From: Tolypothrix sp. FACHB-123
Lineage (GTDB): Bacteria > Cyanobacteriota > Cyanobacteriia > Cyanobacteriales > Nostocaceae
Direction of reading: 5' to 3'
DNA: 63,684 nt
Assembly: GCF_014697075.1 (NCBI RefSeq)
Contig: NZ_JACJRE010000045.1
Span: 1-63,684, forward strand
Part shown: in pieces, positions 26,388 to 35,991 of the stretch
Layout of the letters: each line of letters starts with the position of its first letter
Numbering within the stretch: position 1 is the stretch's first letter
Translations under genes and position numbers: made by a program
Notes under the pieces: model-generated
Seen by the model: the letters and a program-made list of their open reading frames with translations, nothing else
What the model was told of the DNA's origin: nothing
Databases searched by the model: none

Positions 26388-28049
26388 TATGCTCAAAATT
26401 TCCTTAATTTCTCCAAACTAATAAACAGTGTCGTCTGCCAGAATTTAGCTTTTTAGCATCTGCACAGAGCCAATCTGGAAGTACATCTGTGGGTAAATTC
26501 CTGCTGCTATGGGGAAGCTCAAGTACCTCTATTATGGTTGCCCACAAATAAATTAGAGGTCATGGCGATCGCAGGCATCAATTTTGGTGATTTTACGTCA
26601 CTTTTAACCATGATTCGCCAACGAAAATGAAATTATTTTTTCTTTTGGCGCTAATGTAGCGGTGTAACTTTAAGCCACCTTTACAAATTTTGTGGGTTCT
26701 ACTGCAATCAGTCCAAAAGACTAATAAATTGCAGATTCTCCACTGTCACTGCTTGCCATTATTGCCAGTGAGTTATCAGGTTTACCCTACTATTACTCTT
26801 AGGCTTTAGACAGCATGAGATTTGAATATGGTCATACAGGCATACACCCTTTTGGCCTGCTAGTAGAGACGTAAAATTTCTTGTCTCTAAATTACGAAAT
26901 CAACAAAGCAGTAGTAGCCGCGCTTATACGGCTATTGATACTGGTTTTGTTCCTGCGTAATTTTATATTAAATACTAGCATGGACTAATAATAACAAAAT
27001 AGTTGTTTTATTTATAATTAAACTTGCTGGTAAATTTTTATTGAAATCTCTTAGCTCCAGGAAGTAAAAAACGGTGAGGATTTTTCTTGCCCTTGATTGC
27101 GGTTATGAGGATCTTAGCAGTGGTTTTCTCAAAATTACTTTAGTTTAGACTGTCAGTTTTGACAAGTGAGTTCATCTCAGATTTATTTGATTGTGAGTAC
27201 ACAAAAAGTCATGAGGATGTCCCTAGCTGTTGTTAAGCAACAGACAAAAAGCAGCCAGAGGATTCTTTTCGTCTGTCTTTGGGAAGATTACTTTTTCTTC
27301 CTCTGTCTATTGCATTATTGCCACTACTAGATGTTGACGATCGCTGTCACAGTTGTAGATCAACAAAAAGTTCTCAATTCATAACCTTTTGCGGTATCTT
27401 TCCTCTAAGGTCTTGACTGCTGTTGACATTAAGATGTAGTGCTAACCTCAGATAGATTTCGTTTGTTAATTTTTGCTAGGACTGTAATTCACACTAATCT
27501 ATATGCTGCCAAACAGGTCAATGAAATGTAAAGCAGTAATAATTTTTTTGATGTAGGCTCAAGAGAACTAGACAAATATTACCTGCCTAACCCAGGAAAC
27601 TAAAATTTTAATGGTTATCCTGAAACTAGTGGCGCTCTCAAGTAAGTCAAAAGTGACTCATTTACAAGTCAAAAGACTTTGATGCTAGGCTCTTGTCAGG
27701 TTTTAAATACTGGGCTGATTGACGTGCCTGCTGTTCTAGTACCTCTGTGTCTGATGCAAAATATTTTTCAGAAAACTACTCTGGAGGTAGCTGCAAAATT
27801 CATCATACTTGAGAATCAGCTAGCTTAAGGACAAAGAGAAAAACTTCACATTTTAATCTTTTGAGCTATTTTTGGGCATTACTCTATTACTGGGGCAGTG
27901 TACTAGAATCAGTAGGTCTTTAATCACTAGCATATTAATAGCTAGCTGGAGTAAAGGGCAACAAGAGTATAGCTGATTTCTCCCAGTAACCTGTCTGTAG
28001 TTGAGACGATCGAGTGGGTAAGAAAATTTAAAAATTTTGGTTGGTAGTA
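26388..28049. other. Long gene-free region between calA and sdhB, 1.66 kb
   Basis: No frame of credible length on either strand. Short inverted pairs occur, for example CAGAC/GTCTG around 27241-27275, and two HIP1-like sites. I cannot recognise 6S RNA, tmRNA, RNase P RNA, SRP RNA or a riboswitch here. It is unusually long for this genome stretch, so unrecognised RNAs, long leaders of calA and sdhB, or a decayed gene are possible. Confidence 0.5.
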
Positions 28050-29057
28050 ATGGAAGTTCTTTTTAAGGTTATTCGGCAGCAACACAATTCCTCTCCTGTT
28101 TTACAAAGCTACCTTTTAGAGGTAGAACCAGGCAATACCATCTTGGATTGCCTCAATCGCATTAAATGGGAGCAAGATGGCACTTTAGCGTATCGCAAAA
28201 ATTGTCGCAATACAATTTGTGGCAGCTGCGCTATGCGAATTAATGGGCGATCAGCTTTAGCTTGTAAAGAAAATGTTGGCAGTGAAATTACCAGATTACA
28301 AAAGATGCGATCGCCTGCGTCTTCTGAAAATACGATTCCAGAAATCACAATCGCACCTCTGGGGAATATGCCCGTAATTAAAGATTTGGTCGTGGATATG
28401 AGCAGCTTCTGGAATAATTTAGAAGCAGTGACTCCCTATGTTAGTACAGCTTCCCGACAAGTTCCAGAAAGAGAATTTTTGCAAACTCCCCAAGAGCGAT
28501 CGCGGCTCGATCAAACTGGTAATTGTATTATGTGTGGTGCTTGTTACTCGGAATGCAATGCCCGTGAAGTAAATTCAGATTTTGTAGGCCCCCATGCCCT
28601 AGCCAAAGCTTACCGAATGGTAGCCGACTCTCGCGACCAAGACACGGAAAATCGCTTAGAAAATTACAACGAAGGGACTAAAGGAGTTTGGGGTTGTACC
28701 CGTTGTTTATACTGTGATTCTGTATGTCCAATGGAGGTAGCACCACTAGAGCAAATTACCAAAATTAAACAGGAAATTCTCAGCCGCAAGCAAGCCAGCG
28801 ATGGGCGTTCAATTCGTCACCGAAAAGTGTTAGTCGAACTTGTGAAAGAAGGCGGCTGGATCGATGAACGTAAATTTGGCTTACACGTTGTCGGTAATTA
28901 TTTTCGTGATTTGCGAGGATTACTCAGTTTGGCACCCTTAGGTTTAAAGATGATCGCCAAAGGTAAATTTCCACTTTCCTTTGAATCTTCCGAAGGTACA
29001 CAACAAGTGCGATCGCTTATTGAAGCTGTGCAGGAAACTGTAGAGACTAGAGATTAG
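28050..29057 (+). CDS. sdhB: Succinate dehydrogenase/fumarate reductase iron-sulfur subunit
   Basis: A 335-residue SdhB. A plant-type [2Fe-2S] domain (Cys52, Cys57, Cys60, Cys72 in CRNTICGSC...C) is followed by two cysteine clusters, CIMCGACYSECN and CTRCLYCDSVCP, binding [4Fe-4S] and [3Fe-4S]-type centres. The C-terminal ~80 residues are extra compared with the ~240-residue enterobacterial protein, as usual in cyanobacteria. It passes electrons from succinate to plastoquinone at the thylakoid. The flavoprotein subunit is not in this window. ATG at 28050 chosen over a TTG three codons earlier. Confidence 0.92.
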   Translation: MEVLFKVIRQQHNSSPVLQSYLLEVEPGNTILDCLNRIKWEQDGTLAYRKNCRNTICGSCAMRINGRSALACKENVGSEITRLQKMRSPASSENTIPEITIAPLGNMPVIKDLVVDMSSFWNNLEAVTPYVSTASRQVPEREFLQTPQERSRLDQTGNCIMCGACYSECNAREVNSDFVGPHALAKAYRMVADSRDQDTENRLENYNEGTKGVWGCTRCLYCDSVCPMEVAPLEQITKIKQEILSRKQASDGRSIRHRKVLVELVKEGGWIDERKFGLHVVGNYFRDLRGLLSLAPLGLKMIAKGKFPLSFESSEGTQQVRSLIEAVQETVETRD

Positions 29058-29145
29058 GGGCTAGGGGTATGAAGCAGAGGGGCAGGGTGCAGGGGGGAAA
29101 GAAATGCTTAAGCAATGCCCACTAGCCTTGAGCGAAGTCGAAAGG

Positions 29146-29215
29146 ATGCCCAATGCCCAATGCCCAATGCCCAATGCCCAATGCCCAATGCCCAATGCCC
29201 AATGCCCAATGCCCA
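29146..29215. repeat. Tandem heptamer ATGCCCA, ten units
   Basis: Ten head-to-tail copies of ATGCCCA, starting every seven bases from 29146. Downstream of sdhB and just outside the stop of the next (minus) gene. Open frames across it are low-complexity artefacts. Confidence 0.95.
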
Positions 29216-29224
29216 TTGACTCCC

Positions 29225-29749
29225 TCACCTTGGATCTTGAGGTATATTTATCGGTTGTCCAAAGCGGTTATAGACAAAAATATCCCATTGCCCATTATTA
29301 GTAGTTTCAAAGGCAATTCTAGTACCATCAGCGCTAATCGTGGGATTGCGGACTTCTGCTTGCAGATTCGCAGTTAAATTCCGCGATTGGCGTGTATCGC
29401 GATCATAGAGAAAAATAGCCGATCGCCCTTGACGACTGGCTGCAAAAACTACATAACGCCCATCTTCGGACACACTGGGATGAGATGCGATCATATCTAA
29501 GGAATTTAAACCAGATAAATCAACTAAATTGCCAGATATGCGATCGAATAAGTAAACATCTTGGCTACCCCGTCTGTCACTAGTAAAAACAATATATCTG
29601 CCAGCAATCTGTGGGTTTGATTCCGAGGCTGAACTGTTAAGGCTGCGCCCACCTGGATCGAAAGGATAACTTAAAAGGCGGGGATAGCCAAAACAGCCAG
29701 TCAATAAACTTGAGCAAGCAACTACAGATATAACAATAGATTTTTTCAT
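29225..29749 (-). CDS. Small TolB-like beta-propeller lipoprotein (copy 1)
   Basis: A 174-residue lipoprotein: [10 protein letters not shown] signal and lipobox LLTGC. The mature part has three PD40/WD40-like blades, each with a [11 protein letters not shown]-type strand ([36 protein letters not shown]) followed by a LYDRxxR strand. TolB propellers have six blades, so three would need dimerisation or pairing with the similar neighbour. Function unknown. Lies 139 bp downstream of copy 2. Confidence 0.8.
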   Translation of the reverse strand: MKKSIVISVVACSSLLTGCFGYPRLLSYPFDPGGRSLNSSASESNPQIAGRYIVFTSDRRGSQDVYLFDRISGNLVDLSGLNSLDMIASHPSVSEDGRYVVFAASRQGRSAIFLYDRDTRQSRNLTANLQAEVRNPTISADGTRIAFETTNNGQWDIFVYNRFGQPINIPQDPR

Positions 29750-29888
29750 ATAGCAGTCATTAGTCATTAGTAAATCGTAAATAGTCTAGTAACTAATAAC
29801 TCATATTTTTTCTTAACGAAGCGAATGAAAATAAACCAAACTAGCTTAAGAAAGCTTAATAAAATTGAAATCCTTACCAATACATTAC

Positions 29889-30458
29889 CTATGGTGCTGT
29901 GGGTGGTGGAGCGATAGTTGCACCATTAGGAATATCTAACTCAATATTGGGGCCCCGGTCTAGGACTTCAATGTCCCACTGACCGCGGCTAGCAGTTTCA
30001 AATACTATATAACGCCCGTCTGGGCTGATCCCTGGTTTTCTAACCCAGCCGCGATAAATTGGGGTGAGAATTTGTGACTGTTGGGTAGCGCGATCGTAAA
30101 GGGCGACAACAGGTCTACCTTGGTCGCTAGTCAAATAAGCAATGTAACGTCCTGTGTAGCTCAGACTAGGACTCTCAGCAATAGTCTCCGGACGGTTTAA
30201 GCCAGGAGTAGGTATAAAACTTTGCCTTTCTAAGTCGTACACCAAAATTTGGTGACTGCCATTGCGATTAGAAACAAACGCTAAAAATCTCCCATTGCCG
30301 CTCAAACTTGCTTGCTCTTCTGTGTAACGACTGTTGAGGGAAGTAGGCCCAATCGGGATATTGCTGGAACTGCAAGATACAAGTACAGTTGCCAAGCTAA
30401 AAACTAGGCTCCAATTCATCGGTCTTTGGAGCCAAAATCCTGGTGTAAATTTTTTCAC
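29889..30458 (-). CDS. Small TolB-like beta-propeller lipoprotein (copy 2)
   Basis: A 189-residue lipoprotein with a signal ending in LVSC and three PD40-like blades (GRFLAFVSNRNG, GRYIAYLTSDQG, GRYIVFETASRG, each followed by LYDR- or VLDR-type strands). Clearly a paralogue of the next gene downstream with the same order of blades. Periplasmic or outer-membrane location is inferred from the lipobox. The tail is Pro-rich (IAPPPTAP). Function unknown; 30 bp after the stop of ycf66, so cotranscription with ycf66 is likely. Confidence 0.8.
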   Translation of the reverse strand: MKKFTPGFWLQRPMNWSLVFSLATVLVSCSSSNIPIGPTSLNSRYTEEQASLSGNGRFLAFVSNRNGSHQILVYDLERQSFIPTPGLNRPETIAESPSLSYTGRYIAYLTSDQGRPVVALYDRATQQSQILTPIYRGWVRKPGISPDGRYIVFETASRGQWDIEVLDRGPNIELDIPNGATIAPPPTAP

Positions 30459-30488
30459 CTCACCTGTATTCCATCGCCCCTGACAGTT

Positions 30489-31400
30489 TTAAATATCATC
30501 AAAATTGTTTGAATCATCCGAATTGACATCTGGTCTTTCCAGCGGTTTATACTCTACGTAATCAGTTGGTATCGCCTCATCATCATCACGTTCTCTGCGA
30601 GGAGCTTGATCGCTAGCTGGACGGCGTCTTCTGGATCTGGGAGTGACATCCTCATTTCGAGGTTCAGAACGCTGCGGTCGGTTATTGGTACGGCGAGAAG
30701 GTTTTCTCACTTCTGATTCCGAACTGTCCCAATCATCAACTTCTCTAGCAGCCGAACCCCAATCTTCTTGTTCTAATGTATCAGTAGGACGGCTCACAGA
30801 ACGCCCAGAATTACGGCGACGGCTTCTATCCCCTGAGTCTTGTTTATCAGTACTGCTAGACCGTTCTGAACGTCGGGGAGATGAATCTGTGTAGTAATCC
30901 TCACGAGATGAACGCTCTTCTCTGCTAGCTCTAATTCGTGGACGTACGGGGCGTTCTTCTTCCTCATAAGGTAAGGGATCTAAATCGTCATCCACTTCAG
31001 CTTGATACCCTTGTCGTCGTCGCTTGTCATAAGTATATTTGTTGCTTACTTCTCGCTCATCATCCACAATTGGAGTATTGCGCTTGGCTTGTTGAGTAGC
31101 AATACTACGCAAACGAATACTTTCAACGGCAAAAAATACAGTTGTACCCACTAAAAGTAGCTGACCAAATTGCAAAATAGGGTCTAGTCGCCAACCTTGG
31201 AAGATTAAAATAAAACCGCAAAGTAAGCCTACTGCTGCAAAAAATATATCTTGATCTCGAGACAGCTCTGGACGCACAGTCCGCAAAAAATACAGTGCTG
31301 CCCCAGCCACAGCCAGGAAAATTCCTAAAATACTGGCTGAGTTTGTCCCAAAATTTACTTGAGCCAGAATACTGGCTGAGTTCAGCCCAAAATTTATCAT
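30489..31400 (-). CDS. ycf66: Ycf66 family protein
   Basis: A 303-residue member of the Ycf66 family, conserved in cyanobacteria and some plastids. Residues 1-90 hold the conserved membrane part (SILGIFLAVAGAALYFLRTV, RPELSRDQDIFF, then two hydrophobic segments). The rest is a long, charged, Arg/Ser/Glu-rich disordered tail. Its first 26 residues contain a 13-residue direct duplication (NFGLNSASIL / NFGTNSASIL) matching a 39-bp duplication in the DNA. Function unknown. Downstream of psbX on the same strand. Confidence 0.9.
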   Translation of the reverse strand: MINFGLNSASILAQVNFGTNSASILGIFLAVAGAALYFLRTVRPELSRDQDIFFAAVGLLCGFILIFQGWRLDPILQFGQLLLVGTTVFFAVESIRLRSIATQQAKRNTPIVDDEREVSNKYTYDKRRRQGYQAEVDDDLDPLPYEEEERPVRPRIRASREERSSREDYYTDSSPRRSERSSSTDKQDSGDRSRRRNSGRSVSRPTDTLEQEDWGSAAREVDDWDSSESEVRKPSRRTNNRPQRSEPRNEDVTPRSRRRRPASDQAPRRERDDDEAIPTDYVEYKPLERPDVNSDDSNNFDDI

Positions 31401-31479
31401 TGATCTATATCCCAATATCAAATCTATGTTAGCGAGTCACAATTAAAATCACTACTCTAATTAGGCACAATAATATTTA

Positions 31480-31514
31480 AGCTTCAAAGCTTCAGGTAAA
31501 GAAGCTTTGAAGCT
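31480..31514 (-). terminator. Strong inverted repeat between psbX and ycf66
   Basis: A 14-bp perfect stem (AGCTTCAAAGCTTC / GAAGCTTTGAAGCT) with a seven-base loop, 140 bp after the psbX stop. On the minus strand an AT-rich stretch with short T runs follows. It may terminate or attenuate transcription before ycf66. Confidence 0.5.
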
Positions 31515-31654
31515 ATCCACCACAAGCTAAAAAATTTTGTGTCTGTCAGCTAAGTATACCCTGTCTCCTGAAAGAGAAATTGCAGTGTACACAGCAATTA
31601 GGTAGATAGCCAACAGACAAGCACTTATCAGAGTCAAACTGACTCCCGCTAAGA

Positions 31655-31774
31655 TTATGAACGCTGGATTTTATCTTTTTGGCTAATGAAAATCAAACCA
31701 ACTGTCGCTGGAATAACGACAATCACACCACCCCAAAACAGACTCCAAAGAAAATTTGCTAAAGCAGGTGTCAT
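31655..31774 (-). CDS. psbX: Photosystem II protein PsbX
   Basis: A 39-residue single-pass thylakoid protein too short for usual gene calls. Translation gives MTPALANFLWSLFWGG, a hydrophobic helix, and the closing SQKDKIQRS, matching PsbX (MTP-LANFLWSL...SQKDKxQR). It binds near cytochrome b559 and the QB site of photosystem II. The position just upstream of ycf66 on the same strand fits the psbX-ycf66 neighbourhood seen in cyanobacteria. No strong ribosome-binding site is visible. Confidence 0.92.
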   Translation of the reverse strand: MTPALANFLWSLFWGGVIVVIPATVGLIFISQKDKIQRS

Positions 31775-32029
31775 AGTTCTCAACCATTTTTTACATACTT
31801 CATCATAATTCTAATGGTGTATCAGTTCCTTGAGAAGCACCTAAGTCATGAGCTACAAAAAGACCACTCCCTTGATAAATTAACTGAACGGTTACTCCTA
31901 ATTTACTTTTCTATGCTTCAGAGGAAGTGGCAGCATTTGGTTAAAATTATAGAGAGTGCTTTACAATGCTTAAAATTTTTGCAATCTCGCCCAGGTTTTT
32001 TCTGCGTTCACAGATAGTACTTCAAACCA

Positions 32030-32323
32030 ATGACTGGTGTTAACCTAACTACTTGGATTCTCAATCCTCTATTGGGATTGATGATATTTTTGTTCATTTT
32101 TCGCATCATTCTCACTTGGTATCCGCAAGTGGATCTAAATCGGTTCCCTACTAATCTTGTAGCTTGGCCTACCGAACCATTTTTAGCGTTGTTGCGCAAG
32201 CTAATACCACCGATAGGTGGAGTAGATATTACCCCGATTATTTGGGTCGGGATTTTCAGTTTGCTACGCGAAATTTTGCTCGGTCAGCAAGGATTACTGA
32301 CCATGATGTCCCGTGTAAGTTAG
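32030..32323 (+). CDS. YggT family protein
   Basis: A 97-residue membrane protein with two hydrophobic segments (about 8-30 and 65-85) separated by a conserved YPQVDLNRFPTNLVAWPTEP loop, the YggT/Ycf19/CCB3 signature. Plastid CCB3 acts in haem attachment to cytochrome b6; bacterial members affect division and osmotic balance. Which applies here is unknown. ATG start, no strong Shine-Dalgarno. Convergent with accC across an inverse heptamer repeat. Confidence 0.88.
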   Translation: MTGVNLTTWILNPLLGLMIFLFIFRIILTWYPQVDLNRFPTNLVAWPTEPFLALLRKLIPPIGGVDITPIIWVGIFSLLREILLGQQGLLTMMSRVS

Positions 32324-32335
32324 GAATGGGTCATG

Positions 32336-32372
32336 GGGCATTGGGCATTGGGCATTGGGCATTGGGTATTTA
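32336..32372. repeat. Heptamer repeat (GGGCATT, inverse of ATGCCCA type)
   Basis: About five copies of GGGCATT between the YggT-family gene and accC, opposite orientation to the 29146 array. Confidence 0.85.
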
Positions 32373-32412
32373 TGTTGCTTGTCCCCTAGCCCTCATCCCT
32401 AGCCCAAGCCTC

Positions 32413-33756
32413 TTAGCTTTTTAACTCTTGCACGAAATTGGTGTAAACATTACCCTGTAAGAACTGTGGGGTTTCCATGATTTTTTGATGAAAGCCGATA
32501 GTGGTAGGCAATCCGGTGATGGCACACTCCCGTAAGGCGCGTTTCATGCGGTTAATGGCAGTAGGACGATCTGGGCCCCAAACAATTAACTTGCCAATCA
32601 GGGAATCGTAGTAGGGGGGGATTTGGTAATCAGTGTAAACATGGGAATCAATGCGCACACCAGGGCCACCAGGTGGAAGATAGCCGCTGATACGTCCGGG
32701 AGAAGGGCGAAAGTCATGGTCTGGATCTTCGGCGTTAATTCGGCATTCAATTGCATGACCCTTTAACACTACTTGGTCTTGAGTCAGCTTGAGTCTTTCC
32801 CCTTGGGCAATGCGGATTTGTTCGGCAACCAAGTCTACTCCTGTGATCATCTCTGTTACGGGATGCTCAACTTGAATCCGGGTATTCATTTCCATAAAGT
32901 AGAATTTACCGGATCTATCTAAAAGAAATTCGATAGTACCAGCCCCGGTGTAGTTAATAAACTGGGCAGCTTTTACCGCAGCTTGCCCCATTTTTTCCCG
33001 CAATTCTGGGTCAATAGCAGGGCTAGGAGCTTCTTCTAACAGCTTTTGATTGCGTCGCTGAATTGAGCAATCACGTTCGCCTAAATGGATGACGTTGCCG
33101 TAATTATCTGCCAAAATTTGAAATTCAATATGGCGTGGACGCTCAATAAATTTTTCTATATAAACGCCAGAGTTACCAAAAGCAGCACCAGCTTCTCCTT
33201 GTGCTGCTAGGAAGAGTTTGACGAAGTCGCTTTCACAAGTTACTAGGCGCATACCCCGGCCACCACCACCTGCTGTGGCTTTGATCATCACTGGATAGCC
33301 AATATCTTTGGCTAGTGCTAATCCTTCTTGCTCAGACTCAACTAAACCGTCACTACCCGGTACTGTAGGTACACCAGCTTTTTGCATGGTTTCTTTGGCT
33401 GTGGATTTATCGCCCATTAAGCGTATGGCTTCGGGGGTTGGGCCAATAAAAGCAATATGATGGTCAGCACAAATTTCGGCAAACCGGGCATTTTCAGCTA
33501 GGAAGCCATATCCAGGATGAATGGCGCTGGCATTCCGGGTTAAGGCGGCAGCAATAATATTGGGAATGTTCAAATAACTTTTACTGCTGGCAGGTTCGCC
33601 AATACAAACTGCTTCATCGGCAAGTTGTACGTGGAGAGCATTACGGTCAACAGTGGAGTGAACGGCAACTGTTGCGATTCCCATTTCGTCACAGGCTCGG
33701 AGAATACGAAGGGCGATTTCTCCCCGATTGGCAATTAATATTTTGTCAAACTTCAT
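32413..33756 (-). CDS. accC: Acetyl-CoA carboxylase biotin carboxylase subunit
   Basis: A 447-residue biotin carboxylase. It opens [19 protein letters not shown], carries the ATP-grasp glycine loop [14 protein letters not shown], and the catalytic stretch [14 protein letters not shown]. It carboxylates biotin on AccB in the first step of fatty acid synthesis. Full length, all motifs intact. ATG start. Standing alone, which is normal in cyanobacteria, where acc genes are dispersed. Confidence 0.97.
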   Translation of the reverse strand: MKFDKILIANRGEIALRILRACDEMGIATVAVHSTVDRNALHVQLADEAVCIGEPASSKSYLNIPNIIAAALTRNASAIHPGYGFLAENARFAEICADHHIAFIGPTPEAIRLMGDKSTAKETMQKAGVPTVPGSDGLVESEQEGLALAKDIGYPVMIKATAGGGGRGMRLVTCESDFVKLFLAAQGEAGAAFGNSGVYIEKFIERPRHIEFQILADNYGNVIHLGERDCSIQRRNQKLLEEAPSPAIDPELREKMGQAAVKAAQFINYTGAGTIEFLLDRSGKFYFMEMNTRIQVEHPVTEMITGVDLVAEQIRIAQGERLKLTQDQVVLKGHAIECRINAEDPDHDFRPSPGRISGYLPPGGPGVRIDSHVYTDYQIPPYYDSLIGKLIVWGPDRPTAINRMKRALRECAITGLPTTIGFHQKIMETPQFLQGNVYTNFVQELKS

Positions 33757-34126
33757 TTTTTAGCTTCGATATCTGTACCAGTAGATTGACATTCTCTCCC
33801 ATTCAACTTGCAACAATGCTTTCCGCTTCATTTCAAATTATGACAGGAGATTCCCCAACCTCTTCCTAAGAAAGGTGTATAAACCCTCAGGGTAGTTTCC
33901 TAAGGGGTAGGATTTGGCTGAGAGCGCCTACGGGGTTTAACTAGATTAACAATATTGCTACTGTTAGTCTCTTACATTTACCTGAACTAGGTTTTTGCAA
34001 GCTTACCCTGCATCCCACGTTGGCTTATTCCTTTTAATATCTCTCGTGAAGTGACTATATTTCTGTCCATCTGATATCCACTAGCAGAAAATTTATGCTA
34101 TATTCTAAATTCAGTGATAAAACCGT
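33757..34126. other. Region between accC and tRNA-Leu, 370 bp
   Basis: The accC promoter (minus) and the tRNA promoter (plus) should lie here. A stretch near 33890-33945 resembles part of a TPP riboswitch by chance (GGCTGAGA) but lacks the other core elements. No gene seen. Confidence 0.5.
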
Positions 34127-34207
34127 GCGGATGTGGCGGAATTGGTATACGCGCACGCTTGAGGTGCGTGTGGCTTTGCCTTGCGAGTTCGAGTCTCGCC
34201 ATCCGCA
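34127..34207 (+). tRNA. trnL-GAG: tRNA-Leu (anticodon GAG)
   Basis: An 81-base class II tRNA. Acceptor GCGGATG pairs with CATCCGC, with discriminator A; the anticodon arm CACGC-TTGAGGT-GCGTG gives GAG (reads CUC/CUU). A variable arm (about 11-12 bases) and TTCGAGTC in the T loop are present. CCA is not encoded. Intron-free, unlike the cyanobacterial UAA tRNA-Leu. Confidence 0.96.
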
Positions 34208-34651
34208 TTTTTCAGTGAATAGTTAAAATTTAAGGTCGATAGTTAAGGATTAAATGCCTGAAACTGTTGACCTTTTACCATATAAATTTGAGATTTTCGG
34301 CTTGACGATGATTTCGCCAAAATCGCCACATTAGCGTGGAATCAAGATTTTGTATTCAAAATTTAACATCCATGATTGATTTAGATATGGAATGCAGGGT
34401 TTAGTCATGCTAGTAAGCTAATGGGCGTCTAAATTGCATAACTCTAATAAGGAATGTTGAGTGTTGACTGTCAACAGCCCTCACGATGGATTGTGCAACC
34501 TAAAAGCAGAATAGCTTACTCTAGGAGTGATGTGGTGTCTCCTAATAATTGCGCAAATCCTGACTTTTTGAATTCGGTAAATTTTAAATTCCCCGCATCT
34601 GTACTAGTTTTTTATGCTTTTATAGAAATAGATGAACTTTTGTAAAGAACA
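34208..34651. other. Intergenic region after tRNA-Leu, 444 bp
   Basis: Contains a GTTGACTGTCAAC palindrome near 34464. No credible gene. Promoter of the chorismate lyase gene expected in the right half. Confidence 0.5.
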
Positions 34652-35269
34652 TTGACTGCAATCTTTAGACCGACAGACAACTTAACAATGCCAGCAGCAT
34701 GGCATCGTCTGACTCCAATTTGGCAAGCTGGGGAAGATGTCATTAAGCAAAGTTTACCGCATTCAAAGCTGGCACCTACTTGGCAAATGCTACTTTTGGG
34801 CGATGGTTCACCAACACGCCACCTCGAATTACTCACAGGTGAACCAACAGAAGTAGATGTGATTGATATGTCATTGATTGGCATGGATGCTGATGCTGCT
34901 CCCGATTTGATTCAAGCTGTACCCGGCCCGAGGCTGCGGCGACAAGTTTGGCTGCGGACTGCTTCTGGTCAGCGATTGGCTTATGCTACTTCTTGGTGGG
35001 AAGCTAGCCATGTAGATGAGTATTTACAAAACCGTTCGTTACCGATTTGGGCAAGTTTAGCTCGTTTGCGTACTGAGTTGTATAGGGATGTACAGGGAAT
35101 TTACTATGGCTGTTCGCCTGCTTTAGAGTCTGGTTTTGGGGTGAAGGGGCCTTTTTGGGGTCGCCATTATTTATTTTGGCATCATGGGCAGCCTTTGACT
35201 TTGATATATGAGGTTTTTTCGCCTTATTTAACTAAATATTTAGGCCCTATGCAGCTATCTTCTCAATAA
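34652..35269 (+). CDS. Chorismate lyase (cyanobacterial/Ycf21 type)
   Basis: A 205-residue protein of the UbiC-like/DUF98 family, related to plastid Ycf21. In cyanobacteria it makes 4-hydroxybenzoate from chorismate for plastoquinone. Conserved parts include QMLLLGDGSPTRHLELLTGE, RRQVWLR and ATSWWEASHV (Arg and Glu residues for substrate binding). The TTG at 34652 gives the N-terminus FRPTDNLTMPAAWHRL; an ATG 12 codons later is an alternative. Alone. Confidence 0.85.
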   Translation: MTAIFRPTDNLTMPAAWHRLTPIWQAGEDVIKQSLPHSKLAPTWQMLLLGDGSPTRHLELLTGEPTEVDVIDMSLIGMDADAAPDLIQAVPGPRLRRQVWLRTASGQRLAYATSWWEASHVDEYLQNRSLPIWASLARLRTELYRDVQGIYYGCSPALESGFGVKGPFWGRHYLFWHHGQPLTLIYEVFSPYLTKYLGPMQLSSQ

Positions 35270-35991
35270 TTACTAGAAAGCTCAAAATATTTTTGTTTTT
35301 GAACTTTTAGCTACAGCCTTTATTCCTGCCGATCTCAAATTAGGGGCGTAATTGGGCTGTCTATAATTAACCACTAAATTACTGATAAATTACTGATTAC
35401 TTGGGTAATAGAAATTAATAGTAACATTATATAGTTTAGTAAATCGAGTAATTTGATTTAAATATAAAATGGGCAAGCTAAAGATTACTCAAGTTTAGAA
35501 GCATTATCTTAAGTTAATTTAGATTATTTTGTTTTATAAAGGTAAAATTGGCTATTTTGGCAGCAAAATAAGGAATAATGTGTTTAATTTAGAGGGTTTA
35601 GTGTTGGTAAAAATGTGATTATTTTTACTCTAGGTTACGTTGGCGATCGCCTTTACATGAGAAACAACTAACAGCTTAGTAGCTGAATAATATAGCTGTA
35701 CTGATGACTTGCAGCTTTGTCAAGTTAGTTATATCCTCAGATTGCTTGGGATAACGGACTGACTTTGGGAGAATTTTCACTTTGTCCAGCGAAATAAACT
35801 AAAGTGTGTTAGCAAAGGTGATTAACCACAAACACAAGGCTGGTGAAATAGTTGGTAAAGTAAATGCTCTCAGGAGCGTTACTATCCAGAGTGGATAAAT
35901 TAATCTAGTTAGTTGCCCTAGAACATGGGAAACCTTTTGGTTTACTTGACCAATCAAGTAATGAGTTCGTAAGTGTGAGGTATAGGTTTTA
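35270..35991. other. Intergenic region, 722 bp
   Basis: AT-rich, with one GCGATCGC near 35643. A 77-codon minus-strand frame near its right end shows no recognisable protein and overlaps the next start. No RNA gene recognised. Probably the 5' region of the DUF3352 gene. Confidence 0.5.

Noticed and set aside
29104-29377. Two open frames with repeated MPNAQC peptides
   Set aside because: They are translations of the ATGCCCA tandem repeat and not genes.
31814-32017. 67-codon frame between psbX and the YggT gene
   Set aside because: No ribosome-binding site, no family resemblance; it lies in the likely promoter region of the YggT gene.
33885-33950. Possible TPP riboswitch upstream of accC (GGGGTAGG...GGCTGAGAG)
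   Set aside because: Only one core element matches; ACCC and CCTGAT parts are absent, and the adjacent genes are a tRNA and accC on the other strand.
34454-34645. 63-codon frame after tRNA-Leu
   Set aside because: Starts in a GTTGACTGTCAAC repeat, has no family resemblance and precedes the chorismate lyase start by a few bases.
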